Positions 44,825-59,281 of a stretch of DNA of 64,000 bases are shown here, one piece after another. The notes beneath the pieces are model-generated. The model did no database searches. It saw only the letters and a program-made list of their open reading frames with translations, and had not been told where the DNA came from. The DNA lies in assembly GCA_000310025.1 (NCBI GenBank), contig FN647684.1, positions 204,936 through 268,935 of the forward strand, given 5' to 3'. A program made the position numbers and the translations under genes. Each line of letters starts with the position of its first letter. Position 1 is the first letter of the stretch. The DNA is from Ectocarpus siliculosus. Its lineage: Eukaryota; Sar; Phaeophyceae; Ectocarpales; Ectocarpaceae.

Positions 44825-47800
44825 TCACCTCGCTCTGGAAAAATGAGCATCCTCGTTCAAGAAGCTCAGCAACGACTCGTGGAACATGTCGGGTTCGTCG
44901 ATATAGCAAGGGTGGCTGGCGCCGGGGACCATCAGCACGCGTGAGCCAGGGATGGAGCTCAACAGCGAAGATGCCCTGGACCCCATTCTATCCAGCTCCC
45001 CGTAGACGATCAGAGCGGGCACCCCGGTTACCGCCGCAAAATCCTCGGCCGTGTAGGAGAGGGCCTGACCCGGCGCGACAGGAACGTAGCCGGCGAACAG
45101 TTCCTGTCGAAAGGGGGGGGGGAAGGGGGGGGTCGCTGTTGTATACCCTAGTCATCTAACTATTATAACTGTTTACGACGTATCACGGATACAGGGCGGG
45201 TGGTGGAGTAATATGGCGGGTGGTGTATTGAATGTCACACTATTCTCAACGGAGCGGTTCGGTGGGTCCCTTTGGAGACCGTAGGCTTCCATGTTTTGGG
45301 AAAAAACACACTTGAAATTGCTGTGCATACGTGCATGAGATAATCGATTCAGTGAGGTTTGGTGCGGGTTCGAAAAAGACAAACAACACCTACAGCAACA
45401 ACGTTTCCGCGAAGGACAAAATTAAGTCCAAAGGGTGAGCGCTCCACATGGGCTTCCATCGCCCACGCTAGACGGCGCGGAAAAGGTGTGGCGCAATAGT
45501 GCAAGGAGCAAAGACATCGCTTGATCAGCTACAGTGTCCAAAGATCCTTCGAAACGCTCCACACATGGGTTTACTTCTTCGAAGGCAATGGATTACGTCT
45601 TGCACCATATACAGTTCATCAGCAGCGGGCACGACAAAAGGTTGCCCCGTTGCCGGTTGCGAATGTAACGGGGGAGCTCCATACCGGCTTGCTGAGAAGC
45701 AGCGGCACCGAAAAGGAGCCGCTCATGGACGGAGACACAATGACGGCTGGCGAATCGACTCCCATGCCGAGGCCGCTGCATATCAGCTCCAGAAGCTCGT
45801 CTCGCGGTGAAGTCCTGGACAGAAAAGTCAACCGTACAGACGGAAAAAGTCTAGCAATAATTATTTTCTACAGGTATCCCGCTGTTCGATTTCCTAGCCG
45901 CCTTGGGAAGGACCACCACGTCAACCACGTCGTTCCATGTCTCTGGGGGTTGATGATGACTTGAAAAAAAACGACGACAGACACAAAAACCCACTACCAC
46001 AGGGAGCGTGATTTACGAACGTCCCGCGAGGGATACCGCCCAGCAGAAGGCAGGTAGGCGCAGATGAGGAGGGAGACAGGAGGCAGAGAGTACGATGCTC
46101 AGCGTACTTTTCGTTGTGCGTCTTCAAAAAGTGATCCAAATCAATGAAAATTGTATTCCAATACCCCACTACTTCATGGCGACCAAGGATATATCCCAAA
46201 GTTGTGAAGCTTACCCCCTACAATAGCGGCACAAATGTATCACCAAGCCACGAGCTAACTCCTGACAGCAGTAGCAACGAGTGCAGGAAGGGGTCGGCGA
46301 TCAGACCCGACCAAACGATTATCCCAACCGCACTAGATCAAGAGGCACGAACACACCAAGCGACCGGGCAACCACGTGCTGTATGAACTCACGTTACCCG
46401 GGTGGGCAAGTTGACAGCAGCCACCCGGAACCCGTTGGTAGCCAAGAGCGAAAGGGTGCCCAAGTCCTGCCACGTCTGAGCCGAGAATTTGGCGCCGTGC
46501 AGCAACAGGACGTTGCGCACCGCGCCCGCCTCTTCCCCTGTTGGGCTGGAAGGAGAGCTCCCGAGGTTCCCCAAGAAGCTGACTTGGGTGCCGACAACGT
46601 CGATCGATCCTTCCTGCAAAGTGGAGCAGCGCCGGGGAAGCGAGCAGAGTTCGACGGGCAGCAGCAATCAGCCATGCAACAATGTTGATGGCGCCTTCGC
46701 AATACACGCCGTACGCGCAAGGCTGACTCCCAGAGTAAGCAACAGGGCCCAGCAGAAACAAACTTGTCTGTTCAAGAGTCATCGTCGTTGAGCTGATGTG
46801 ACATACCATTTCCTGGATCAACTATTTTCCGCCATCTATCTTCCCGGAAAGTCGAAAGGGACAAGGTTGGGGTGCCCAATCGCCAGGGCACTCTTTGCCT
46901 TCGTGCGTCTACACCGCTCGGGTTGAGTGCAACGTGCGAATACAGCGGCTGCCCCCGCCAAACGCCACAGACAGATCATCGCACACAACTAAATAGTCCG
47001 CAACAGCAGCGGCGACCAGAAATAACTACTTCGAGTTACCCAACAGTATGGCTGCTGTCATTGACTGCTGAGTCAGCGGATTGAGTTGAAGTAAGAAATA
47101 AGCTGCCAGGCAAAGGCACAAAACACACATACAACCAGCACGCGGGAATTCCCCATGGGCAGCCCATGTAGGCACCACTACGCCCATGGACACTTCGGTG
47201 CCCATGGGTGCCGTATGGGCGGTTTAGCAAAACTGTAAAAAGTGTGGGAGACCCGAAATACGACACTCTCTCGTTTGCCAATTTCTTATATAGCAGCAGT
47301 CACAAGTTTCCATTCCCCATCGGCTCTGTCGTTGCATCATCCACATCAAGACTTGGATCATGTGAAGAAGGAGGACCGCGCGTGGAGACGGGTTCAGGAT
47401 AAGTAGTCTGGAGTGGTTCAAGTTGTCATGGGTTCAATGACCACCGGCCGGAACAAAAACAGTACACCGTTGTTGACCCCCCCGCCTTGCCACTTTGTTT
47501 TGGAGACTTGGGGGCACCTGCAGCTTCGATACACAAGCCCGGCCTATGCGTGTTCTATGCATACGTGCACACGCGGCTTTTGTGAGAGGATAGAGTCGGC
47601 GCGGTCTGGGTGTGTTCCCGCTTAGCGTTGCCTATAAGCGGCTCCGCAAATACTCCAAATACTGCAGCCAGAGCCTCAAACCTATTTTTCTTCTTCTTCC
47701 TCTACAAGAAACGAGAGATATGAGGATCATTGGCTGAACGATGGACTTGGACCCCGCGGAAACTGCTATTCGATGCATATGTGTGATGGTACTTACAAGT

Positions 47801-47955
47801 AGCGGTATTACGCACTGGTGTCATTCTTAGTTGTTCACCTCAATCGTCTCCATCTGCACGTGTGCCTCGTCAATTCCACGAACCGAGCGCAGCGATAGCA
47901 AGCCCACCACAGCTGTAGTCACGAGTAAGATGCCTTTCCACCCGCGCTTCACCAT
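44825..47955 (-). CDS. ABHD14-like alpha/beta hydrolase with N-terminal signal anchor
   Basis: Alpha/beta-fold serine hydrolase related to animal ABHD14A/B; the human proteins have esterase or lysine-deacetylase activity, and the substrate here is unknown. Exons 47839-47955, 46398-46613, 45685-45814 and 44825-45103. Exon 1 gives MVKRGWKGILLVTTAVVGLL, a signal anchor as in ABHD14A. Exon 2 has NVLLLHGAKFSAQTWQDLGTL and GFRVAAVNLP. Exon 3 has the nucleophile elbow VIVSPSMSGSFSVPLLL (Ser in S-M-S-G). Exon 4 has GYVPVAP, PALIVYGELDRMG (acid Asp) and GASHPCYIDEPD (catalytic His). The phase between exons 2 and 3 does not match, so a small exon with the expected GxGxS region is missing; 46215-46261 fits the phase but not the family sequence. 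Stop at 44825. Convergent with DcpS. Confidence 0.87.
47151..47221. repeat. Cluster of CCCATGGG palindromes
   Basis: Within 70 bp lie CCCCATGGGCAGCCCATG, CGCCCATGGAC, GTGCCCATGGGTGCC and CGTATGGGC, that is repeated CCCATGGG-type palindromes and half-sites. It lies in the first intron of the ABHD14-like gene. The organisation parallels the CCACCCTGG cluster at 27669-27797. Confidence 0.75.
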
Positions 47956-49046
47956 TGTATTGTATGTCCAGATAGGATGTCAGATGATTTGGTCGCTACT
48001 ATGGTACACCGCTGGCTGCACGATGCTGGACGACCAATTCCTCCGCATTCTGGGGCTCCGCAGATATGTCGGTGGATTTGCTGTCCCCTGCCCGTGTTTC
48101 TTTGTCTACATTGTGGTATGCCCCCCCCCACCAGATCTGACAAGATGAAGATCTGACGATCTGACTGACTGATTCCTTGTGTTGTTGCCTATTGCGGCCA
48201 TGGTCCCATGAGTTGCGAGTCCAGGCCTACTGTGTGTAAGTGCTGCTGCGTGTCTTGTTGTGAGGTTTGGACCTCATTGTAGGGGCACGCCGAAGCACTA
48301 AATAGTCTACACTACCCCCAAGGGATTCCAGCCGATGGCGGGTGTAAGTTGTGTCTCGTCATTCCGCAATGGCTGGTGCAGTACTTTTATTATTCCTTAA
48401 TTAAGTACATACAGCAGTAGCTTTTCCATACATTTTCTGTGTAGAACTCCTATTTTTTTCCTGTGCGACCACGGAAAAGGCGTCCGCGTCCGTTGGACCG
48501 GTACGTACGAATGTTACAAGGTACTGAGCACAGACCGGTACGGTTTTCAATGTGAAGACAACAATGACTACAAGAACAAAAAACAGTACACGGCAGAATG
48601 TCGCCAGCAGCAATGTGCTACTACTGTACGTGGCGGCGATAAATACCATACATTCCACAACGAATGCCACTACATACAAATATGCACTTTACACCTCAAC
48701 CCCGCTTGAAATAAGGCTGTCGAATCATTTTTCGCATATATATGTATGCATATCAACAACGCCAATTTGCACAGCTTGAGGAATACCCAAACACACAAAA
48801 CGTTCGTTTTGTGACCGACATGCATGCATGTTACGTGATGATGTCGTTGCAAATCACCACGAAGAGAGCTCGCTGGACCTTCTGCAAAGACAGATGAATA
48901 CCGTTGGGACCAAGATCAACACGGCGCCTTCCCCAACCGGACACATCTCCTCGTAGACGACGCCAAGGGATTGAAACCTTCGAGCCCACATGAGTTCACA
49001 CGACGATGTGGCGTACGAGTCATGCATAAAGTAAGTCGGCCTCTTG
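47956..49046. other. Intergenic stretch, no gene seen
   Basis: Lies between the start of the hydrolase gene and the stop of the SPFH gene, both minus strand, so it holds the hydrolase promoter and the SPFH 3' untranslated region. No repeat of note except one ACAGCAGT octamer at about 48410. Confidence 0.45.
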
Positions 49047-52000
49047 TTATCCCCCACGAGAACTCATGCCGGAGGTAGGGATAAGCTCTTGCATTAGCTT
49101 GGCACCCGCGTCGCCGCTGATGAGCTTCCGCCCCTTCGCCGCCATGGATTTCATCACCTGCCCGAGAGACACCAACACCACAGCGTACTCGCCGCTTTCG
49201 ATTATTTTCTTCCGTACTTTGTGGTTGTTGATTATCTGTTGTTATGTTTCCAATTAATATAATGTCTTCAACATGCGTGTAGCGGCACCATCATCTAGGA
49301 CGAGCAATGATGATGTAGGCGAGCACATCCGTCCATTCCCCCGACTAGGGGTCGAATTGTACTTCTTCTTCGACCATCCGACAACTTTTTTGCGGCGCAC
49401 GGGTAGTCGCACATAAATGCCGCGTGCGATACTTGACCTCAAGCTTTTTCATAAACACGACGATAGCCACAACGGCACGGGGGCCCGGGACGGTTTCACA
49501 CCTCGAGACGCTTCCACTCCAGCTCGAACTTCCTCTTCTCGGCGAGGCTAGCTACGGCCTTCATCTCGGCCTCGGCCTCTGCCACCATCCCCTTGGCCTT
49601 GTTAGAGGCGGCGGCGAGAGCCGCCTGCGATGCGAGGATCGCCACTTCAGCCGCTTCTTCCGCTCTCGTCCTGCCGGTTTATTAGGAAAGGTTGCGTTTG
49701 TTTGTGGAAAGTACGACGTTCACAAGGAGCTTGGTTTCACCGAGGCGTCCTCTTCTGCTATGTGGGACCCTGTGACCCTGAACCTGTGGATGGGAAATGC
49801 CGTTGTTTTCGATTCCCGCACACCGATGTAGGATCAGAGCAATCGTTGCTTTCTGACAACAACGCGAAATCATGTAGTGGACGAAACGAGTAAGCACCCA
49901 GTGATGTGGCCCATGACAACCCATCGCACGATCTCGGAAAAAGGGGCTTCCAGTAAAAGGCTGATCATCCCACCAAATTGCATCATACCTGGCGGCCTCG
50001 GACTCTATTTCGGCGCGGCGAACGCGGGCCTCGGCCTCCTTCTGAGCGTCGATCTTGGCCGCCTCCTCACTACCTCGGGCGCGCGTGATCTGATTATTTA
50101 TATCGTCCGAACAACATAGGCGGTACATGCCCGGCCGGGGGTGGGGTGGGGATACGGCTGGCGGCAACACGTGTTGTTGCACATGGAGAGCACGTTTGTT
50201 CGTGATCTGATGGTTTTTCTCGCGAAGTTAAGCCAAGAGCCAGCCCGCGGTTTGAGAGGGTGGAAAAAATCAAACCGTGTTGTGCGAGATGCGTCATTTC
50301 CCGTGTGAGACCGGGAAGTAACAGCCCGCTAGGGTTATCCACCCCCGTGATGAGGTTAGGAGATACATTTCTTCGAGATAAACAAGTCTGTGTTCGTACA
50401 GTGGCTTTGTGTAAGGTCCGTGTTGGCAAGGGGTAGGATTCGTACCATCTTGCTGGCCGAACCGATGTTGATACAGATGGAGGCTGTGCACAAATCAGAA
50501 GGGTGGCGAAGACAATCAAATGAAGAACGGGCATCGTGTGATGCTCACTATTTCGAACGACGTTGATTCTTTTCAGCACGCCTCCTTGATCTAGCCTCAC
50601 TCATGGCCGTTGGACCACCATCACAAACGAGTCAACGAGTACAAAAACCCGCACCTCGACTTCGGCCTTCGAACGAGCGTTCGTCTCGTTGACGATGGCC
50701 TTCCCTCGCGCCAGCTGCGCGCGCGTGCACCAGAGAGTTTTTTTGCATGCCGAAAGGAAAAACGCATCCCGCCCATCCCGGCATCGTCGTTGGATAGAAG
50801 GGGGGGGGCAGGGGGGCGTGTCAGCTAGACGTGACGAAATCAGACATACTTTAACGGTTTTCTGCCTGGGCTGTTCTTCTCCGGCATGCATATGTTCGTG
50901 TCTGTGGATAGCGACGGTGGATGGATGTGTATGTAGTTGAAGGGGGAAGCAAAACGCGCGAGAATCGGCGGTGTACAGCAACGGTGTTCTTTTGTTCCTT
51001 GTCAAAGCTACCACTACTCTTTATTCGGCGCCGACACAAAAACTCCTTTCCGGTATGTACGCACTGAAGGGCTTGTACCCCCAAGCGCAAGCTACTCTGG
51101 CCCACTCATCCCTCTTGCACCGGAGTATCTCGGAGTATGTCGACGTTTCACATGCAGTCCACATGCTACCGCTATTGGCCGTACAACGTCGTTGTGGTAG
51201 ACAGGAATACAGGGCGTTATCTTGCGAACGGTGGGCCACACAGGTGTCCACGGTAAAATACTACGACTGCTGTGGCCGGGAAATAGTCTAGAAACGCCTG
51301 GCCAACCTCTTCCATCTCCCTCATCTCTATCTCGAAGCGTTGGATCTCGGCGTTGAGCTCCTGGAGCCTGCGGAGGTTGGTTTGTCGTAGGGTGGTCATC
51401 TCCTGCAACGCCGTGTCCCTGATCACCGTCAGGCGGTTCTCGTGCGCTTTCTCGCTGGCGACGGGTGGCGCGACGCGCCACCATGCATTAAGAACCAGGA
51501 CGATCGGGCAACGTGTTGCAAATTTTTGAGGAACGTCAAGGGATACGGGTGGTGGGTTTAGAGATGGGTTGACCCAGATGCTTCCCAGCAGTGTAACAAC
51601 GTAGTCAGGGCCTCCTGAGGCTAAAGGCTAGGGTTGAAAATGTGACCGAGGCGAGGGCCGAGGAATCAATAAAGAATTTCTCAGGATAGAGTAGCAGGCG
51701 ATCAGCAAAAACAAGCAGAATGGCTGTGCAAGGCCTACCAAGCGCGCAGACAGTGGCGGTCTCACAATACCGTCTTTTTGTGACTCAACCATGACGTCAA
51801 AAACGGCCGACACAAAGCAATACTTGTGTCCCCGCCAACTGAAGAAGATAAGTGAGTCTTGATTGACTATCGGCGGATCTATTGTTGCTTGTTGCGTCTT
51901 CTCACTGTTCTTCGATCTTGGTCTTATATGCCGTCGTTCTCTCCAGCCGCTCCTGCAGCTGCGACGGCAGGGCCACGTCCGTGATCTTGACCTGTGCCCC

Positions 52001-55000
52001 GAACAAACGAAACGGCTGCAGTTTTGGTTTGATCTAAAGTTGTGGACGAGAGCAAGAGGTAGATGCCCTGTCCCTTCAACATCCGTCAGTAATGCTTGGA
52101 ACCGGTCATCGCAGAGTGGATGAAGTATTGAGACAAAACGTGGCTTGTCTGCCCCCCCACAAGTGCAGGAAGAAGGGCTGCCTTTACGCCGAAAGAGTCA
52201 TGCTTAGAAGGGTAGTACATTCAGACCCTGGTTTTCTCACTCAAGCTCCTCACTTGAGGAACCTGCCTATATGTTTGCAACATAATGTACGAAATCTAAC
52301 GCCGATCTGCCGAGCCTACAATGGGATTGCTTGTCGTATTGGACCTGCACTTTTTCGTCAACGTACTTAATCGGCTGAGATATCGAGTTCCTCGCTTTTG
52401 ACATCTCAGAAAGGTTTTCTGAAACCCCTTCCATCATGGGTAAACTTGAAACTAATCGAGAGTTGAGTTACATGTAGCTCGCGACGACAATCAATCGCAG
52501 TACCGCAAGCACCACCCTCACAGCAACCATGACAACACGCACATTCATAACTTGCACCCCGTACATGCTGAGGACGGCCCGCAGTGCATCCAGCATTTCT
52601 CCCGCAAATTCCTCCCGCAAGTCGTTCACCTGAAATGCGCGTGATAAAATCAGCAACTCACAGAGGTGACGTGTTTTCTACGTAGGGTGTGAAGGTCCTG
52701 CTTAGGCGGGCGAATCGCCTTGGACCTTTCCGAATCACGAATTGGTTAACGTTTGGATCGCAACGGTTGAAGCAAGATTCTCGTGTACTTGGCAGGAGGC
52801 TTTGCTATGTAGCAGAGGTTACCCCATCAGTAGCTTGCCAACCCCCTCCAACGGATTCTACTCTAGCTTGTGCTTTAGAAATCTACAGGAACTTTACGAA
52901 ATGCCTCTGGCAACAATCCACACGATCAGGGCGATAGAAGCGCCAAGATCGAGCTAAATTTTAACCAGTCGGGCCAACAGGTCTCGCGCCCCAGTGAGCG
53001 CAGAGTTTGACAGCAGCTCGGAGACCACCGGGGCAATGAAAATGATATATTTTCAAGTCAGTACGGGGGAGGGCACAGATCAAGAAAACAATGACGATGG
53101 TCGAAGAGATCACGACCCCCATGCGCAGAAGGATCGCGAGAACGGGAGGGCCAGCAGCCGAAAATATTCAGCGTGAATCAAAGCGAAAGGGACTCATTCG
53201 AAGTCTACCTATAGCTGATCGGAATGAGGTAGCTCACCTTATTATGGGTGACCGTGTACACCAAACCGCGAATGGATTCGTCCTGATCTTGTCGTCGTCG
53301 TCGAGAACGCGCGTCCGTAACGCGAACATGGGAGCGGGGAAAGCAACGGGGACCGGGAAGGGGGTGAAGGAACTTTCTCTTTTGGGCGTAATCTAACGCC
53401 CCGTGCAATCCTCTCAACACGCATCTCGAGGTTTGTTACTCGCGTCCCAACCCCGGTTCAGTGCCTCACCTCTCCTATGATACACTTCGTAGTCTGAAAT
53501 ACCGTATGTACCTTTTGACAGATGCCATTCGTTCATTGACGCAAGACACCAGCCCCGTCATTATCGAATCCACCCGACAAACACGTCTCGGGAATCATGA
53601 CTTGGCTGTCTGATATTCGCCGGATGTGTGTTGAGTATATGCCAGCGTTGAGCTGGAAGAAACCATTTTTCAAACACACAATGGACCAGCGGCGGGAACA
53701 GGTACAGTTTTCCAAGCTTTCATAACTTCACACACGACCTACACAAGTACGCCACCAATGGCCTTTGACCTAACACAAGACTATGCCGCGAGACCGCCCC
53801 CCCTCCCCCTGCCGAACGGCATAATGCTCGGCGTGTTTGGTTCGTGCGAAGTCGGTTCCTTGCGTCCTCCAAATACCCAATGGTTTGTTTCGGCGGTCTC
53901 CTACTCTGTTCCCTCTCTCTCTATTTCCTACCACTTTGGCGGAGAGCAGCTCGTCGAGTCGCTGGGGGCCGAGTTTGTACACGAACTCCCGCGCAGAGTC
54001 AAAGTCTGGACCGATGCGGAACGTCAGGGCTGCTCCGCCGGTTGGTTGAACCGGGCACGATGGGCAGCGATCCAACGCACGCCCCGTAGGTAAGCGAGCA
54101 GGGAGCATCGAGGAAACAACGGAAGGGGTACCAGGTGTGTCGGGGAGGGATTGAGTGGGTCGCCGGGGTGGTGCTGCGTGTCGTGGGTTTGCGGGTGGTG
54201 CTTGTGATTTGACAAGCACGAAAAGCATCTACGTTCGCTGCGTATTTGCAAGAAAGCGATTGAAAAAGGTAGTGCCCGTCGCTCCTACTATACACACATC
54301 TACATTCATGAGAGCGCTGGTGTACCGAACAAATACATCATGAGATCATGAACTTGTACAAGCTCAGATGCTCACGAAGAGCGAAGCAACATTGCCACCA
54401 CAAAGTAGTGGCGTTACCTCCACTCTGTTTCTGAAATGTTGCGTTTAGCTGTACAGCTCACAAGTGTATTCTTGTTCTGTAAGGCCTCCTCTGTAGGTGA
54501 GTATCTAGGTCGCAGGTATTTCTTCTTAGCCTGCGCACGTCGACTAGGCGTGTGCTTTGTGTGGCGTGCGGAGAAGGTTGGCTCTCTTTGCCGAAAAAAA
54601 CGACCACCCTACTACGCGGAAATGCGGAGCATGAAAAAGTGGAAAAGGTGGGTTGGGATATTGCTGTGAAGGAACACCGGCGACATCGCAACACGAGGAA
54701 GAGAGAGAGAGACGGAGAGAGCACTATACAGCTGCACGCATCGTAAGGAGAAGTAGAATGCTCTCTCACCCAGGTTGACGTTCACAAAGACGTTGTCGCT
54801 GGTCGGGACGTTGTACGTGGGGGCATTGTCTGTACTAGGGGTAAGAGGACCAGTGCGGCGAAAAGCAACGAACGGGGGGTGCTGGCTTGGGTAGGGGATC
54901 GGTACAGTAGAGGGATTCACACGTGAGCGAACATTAGCTGATATCCCTTACAACCGACATTTCTATACGCCTGCAGTGTCGACAGGAAAGGTGGAAGAAC

Positions 55001-58000
55001 ACGATACGAGTATCTGAGGGAATAGAAGGGGTGGGCCCCAAAGCAAGGAGATACACCGGAGAATCGCGCAATACGTACACGACCCTTCACGTACACGTGT
55101 GCTTCACTGTACCTTTCAACAGGACGAAGGCCAACGATAGGAAGCACGGCTCATTGTGCGACGCCCACATCAAGCAACGCTGCGAAAGCTGAACCACAAG
55201 CTACTACTGTCGCACATGTTATTTGTATAGCGACTTGCGTGGTTTGCAGCGTTTACTAACATGTGATGGCGGTCTTCGTGACGATGTGTGAGATGCGATA
55301 CCACCCGGGCCAAAACCTGGGGTGATTCGCGATGCACCAACAAAAGCAGAAAAGAGCGTATCAGTTTCGCTTGAAGTCAGAACACATGTCGACTCTGTTC
55401 CTCTGTTCCGGGGGAATCCCGGAACAAACAACCCAGACGCGATAAAACACTGAAAGAATTTTCGCACTTCCTTGTATGTAGGTAGACATCTGCCGTTGTT
55501 CCGCAAGCAAAACAGTCAAGAAACCTCTTCTACGATACCAGGACCAACTCTCCCTGTTGGAAGGGCATATCCGGACAACGGAAGCTCACCGGAGGTTCTA
55601 CCCCATCACGGGTTGTCGACAAGAAGCGTGGTAGATATAACGTTTGTATCGCGTACAGACTGAGAGTACATAAAGCAGGCCTCAACAATATTTTTACCAT
55701 TTGATTCCGGCGGACAGTTCGCCTTCATCCCGGTGCCACTTCTGGTACCTGCGTTGTGTGGTTTCGTTGCGACACCAGGGGTAGTGGGGGAGTACCGAGA
55801 TGAGGCCAGGCATATTGTCTAAAGGCCTTACGCATGGTTTCTACGAGGGAAGCTCCGTTTAAAGATCAACACTCTGAAAGTCGTGTTTTGAGCACAGACA
55901 ACTACGAGCTGTAGGCAAATCTGATATTTTGATGGCGCCTAGCTCTGTAACTGTTGAAGTGTTATATTCATAGATACGCGCGATGCGGCATCGCTTCCAG
56001 CGTGGCATCGCTATGCCGCTGCTCCTAGAGTGGTGGTACAATGCCACTGACGATATACGGAGGTGTCTCAGTAATCATTGGTTGTTTTACTCAGTGGCCT
56101 GGTAATACACCTAAGATTATGTATTCAGAGCTATCGGTGGCCATGTGTGTGTACCTTCGGCATCTCCATCTCATCTTGATGCCCACAAACCGAGAACGTA
56201 TCAGAACCGAAACCTGTACACTGTGCAGCCGTCGCAAGTAGCTCACACAAGGTGTGCCTGTGGGTGTATCCTGATGTTGCAGTGCTCTCCCTAGTGTTGT
56301 AGAAAAACGTGTGACTGATCATACCCCGACCGAAGGTCTTCCGACCCTTGTTATTCTTTCGTAGAGCTTTCTCTTCCGCCCCCTCCCAATATAGGTGGCA
56401 GGCAGCTCACAGCTGTACAACGGGGCTGGGACCCATGTACCGTCCCGAGTGTTCAACCTGTCCATCCGCGGAACCAGGGGTCTCACATGACATACACTCC
56501 GCTCGGTACGTTGAGTGCGAAGTGAAACAATATCGGCCACCTTGGCACCAGCACAAGCGGGATGCTTGAGTGTTCGGTCTGAAAGGCTGCGGCCTGATCT
56601 GATGGGGTCCTAGACGGTTTCGTGATCGCAGAAACGCAAGCAGAAAAGGGCGACAATCAGACATCTTGTTGAGTGTGTCCCTCTCGGGATGATCGCTGTA
56701 CGTTTTCGAGATTGAGCAGAATCACACTGGTTTGATTGCTATTAATAACGACTACTCTCGCACAAAAAATGCTACCTAACTTGTAGCAGCAGCATTCCTA
56801 GTTATTCTACTCTCGGAAGTGCAAGATGACCAGAACTCTGGCTATGCTTTACTCAGAAGTGAAGATCGGATAATAAGTCTGTCTTATGGTCGACTTATCT
56901 CGCAAGGTAAAGCCTGTTATTGTTGATATCATGCGAAGCGTGGATAGCCGCGAGCGCGGGGAGGCAGGTAGAAACGAGTTCGGCCAAACGCCTTTTTGTG
57001 GTTGCGTGGATTGGGTCAACTCTGAGATCTATAAACAACCTGCAGGATGATGGACTTCAGAATAGAGAACTCCCAAGTAGTCTATAGCCGAAACTTATAC
57101 TCGAGAAAACAGCAAGAATAACGGAATCCAGCTATCGCATTGATTGACAGTCGAGGAACGAAGTGCGACATTATTCAAGGCGGACGTTTAAAAATGAACT
57201 GCTCACATTATCCGTTTTTGGCAGAGAGTACTGTGCTGGACCCCGTCGAACCGACACAGAGACGTGCCGTGGTGCGGGTCGCTCATCATTTGCTGCTGAT
57301 GTTGCTGCGTCCTCATGTAATGTGTTGGGCGGGCGGTGGTTGACAGGAACGCAGAATTCGTAAAGTGCACTAAAGACAAACTAAATATCAACCCATTAAC
57401 AACTGAGACTACCGTGTACACACGAAGGCCAAGGTTACCTGTGATCACCCGCGTTTGTTTGTGCCTACTTCGTTGTCCGGCGGATAAGAATAAATATTTG
57501 TTTGCTTTGTTTGTTTGTTTTGGTTTGTTTGTTTGTTTGTTTTTTCTTAATATGACACAACAATGAATCCATCTCTATCTGAGAATAAAGAGTCTAAGAT
57601 AGATTAGCAATGAATCCATAGCGTCTTTTATTTATTTTTTTTGGTTAGGGTGTTTTGTTAATTTCAGATCAGGGACCTACACACAGAGCCGGATTGAATT
57701 AACGCATACATTTTCTCAGTAAGCAATTTCCAACATCGGGCACACAATGATATGGATGTCTTTCAATAAACACAACAAAACATAACTACCCGTGAAAGTT
57801 CACATGTATGTCTTGCTTCTCGTGTCTTGCTTCTAGATATGTGGTATACACATGGTACAATGTGTGTCAGAAACTCTGCATAAACTACTGTATGTAACAT
57901 CACACATCGTACAAGACCTCTGTTGTGCATCGGAATCGGGTTGTGGAATGTGGAGGCTCTTCACGACATCCAGTAGGCAGCGTGTTGGCGCCTTCCACGC

Positions 58001-59081
58001 GGGCAAAATATTCTCTGAACAATGTATGTAAAGTTGTAGTGCTAAGAGCACAACTGCGCCGTGGCGCGTCGATCGACGACAATGACACAAAATGATTGCA
58101 GCAGTATGATTGGTGCCGTCTTTGCACCCCTCGCGCGTGAAGGCAAAACGCGTGTATACGTACTGCAGACGATTCATAATGTCTGTCTCTCGTGTTCACC
58201 AGACACGGGTGGACAAAGGGTCATGAATCGTACCTGGTACTGCGGTGGCGAGCTCATGTCCTTGTGCAATGGCGTTCTATGGCACAATTCCGTACCGAGT
58301 GTAGACGCGTGTGGCTGGGCGTTCCTCCCGCCGCTGTTGTCGGTCAGTCGGTCAGTCAGCACTTTGACGGTTTCAGCACCACACGCCTCGCGGCCAAGAA
58401 TGAAACCCCACAGCGCTACATCTATAATCTAATGTACAAATTGATTTTGAACAACGATGGAAGTCTGCTCTACAACATAGTCTATTGGAGTTAAAAATGC
58501 AGAGAGAGGTTGAGTGATGCGCATACCTGACGCAAGAGTTGTGGCGTTGAAAGCTTATTGACAGTTTGGAAGTGTTCCTATGTACCGTACCATACCATGG
58601 TTGTATGGGGATTTTCTTGAGTTCTGAGTCTTGAGCAAACATGGTTCAGGCTGGGTTCACGAGGGAGCCGGAACGAAACGATGTACAGTAACTCTCAACC
58701 GGCACGGGAACCCATGTGCAGAGCATCTCCGCGCCTCCACGAAAAGAGACTTTTTTTGCTCGACAAGTTGTTTGTCCTTTTCTCGCCGTCACGCGCTGCT
58801 CTCGTTTTGCTGCTTGAAACCCTCGCCGTTTGCATTGATGATGTCTCGCGATGTGTCTAACCTGAGTGAGAGCAAGCTCACCCACACACACAGGCGGAGT
58901 TCAAAATGAGTAAGGGTGACAGCCTTCAAGGTTCTACCATCATGTGGGACCCAAGTTTGTCCGAGATTTGCAACTGATTGTTACACATAGAAAAACCAAA
59001 GATGAATCCCATAAGGGTGCCACCGATAGCACACCCGACGAACCAACCACCCAACACCTTCCTTCTGCACCTTCCCAGCAT
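49047..59081 (-). CDS. SPFH / Band 7 (flotillin-like) membrane protein
   Basis: Probable membrane-scaffold protein of the SPFH family. Exons resolved in phase: 54770-54829, about 53931-54032, 53238-53282, 52543-52629, 51906-51991, 51307-51454, 50655-50714, 49989-50089, 49502-49670 and 49047-49157 (stop TAA). SPFH signatures: SDNVFVNVNL, LTFRIGPDFDSAREFVYKLG with RLDELL, ESIRGLVYTVTHNKVNDLRE, MYGVQVMNVKITDVALPSQL. A long charged helix follows (KIEEHEKAHENRL; EIQRFEIEMREMEE; RGSEEAAKIDAQKEAEARV; AEAEAEMKAVASLAEKRKF), the coiled coil expected after an SPFH domain. It ends ELIPTSGMSSRGG. Likely N-terminal exons: 56411-56457 (VEHSGRYMGPSPVVQL, typical pre-SPFH GRY..G motif) and about 58992-59081 (MLGRCRRKVLGG then a Gly-rich membrane span). 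One or more exons between these are not found, so the 5' part is tentative. Confidence 0.86.
57545..57640 (+). repeat. Dispersed repeat R3, copy 1
   Basis: CTTAATATGACACAAC, then AATCCATCTCTATC, AAGAGTCTAAGATAGATTAG and CAATGAATCCATAGCGTC. Related copies lie at 59185-59281 (minus) and 62107-62196 (plus, inside the 924-bp element). It follows a (TTTG)n tract. It falls in the unresolved 5' part of the SPFH gene. Confidence 0.75.
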
Positions 59082-59184
59082 AACATATAGATATATGCAC
59101 AAGACGGTTACCAAACTGTCTTGTTGAGCCTGTTACCCACAGCAGGGAGGGGAGATATCGCTGTGTGCTGCTCGGGAAACCGTG

Positions 59185-59281
59185 GAAATACAGGTAGCTT
59201 CCTCTGACGCTACATATGAATTCATTGCTAATCTATCCTATTAGACTCTTTTCCTACAAAAGATAGAGATGGATTCGTTGG
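59185..59281 (-). repeat. Dispersed repeat R3, copy 2 (inverted)
   Basis: The complement reads AACGAATCCATCTCTATC, AAAAGAGTCTAATAGG, AGATTAGCAATGAATTC, GCGTCAGAGGAAGCTACCTG, matching the other R3 copies and extending to the ACCTGTAT tail of the copy at 62107. Confidence 0.75.
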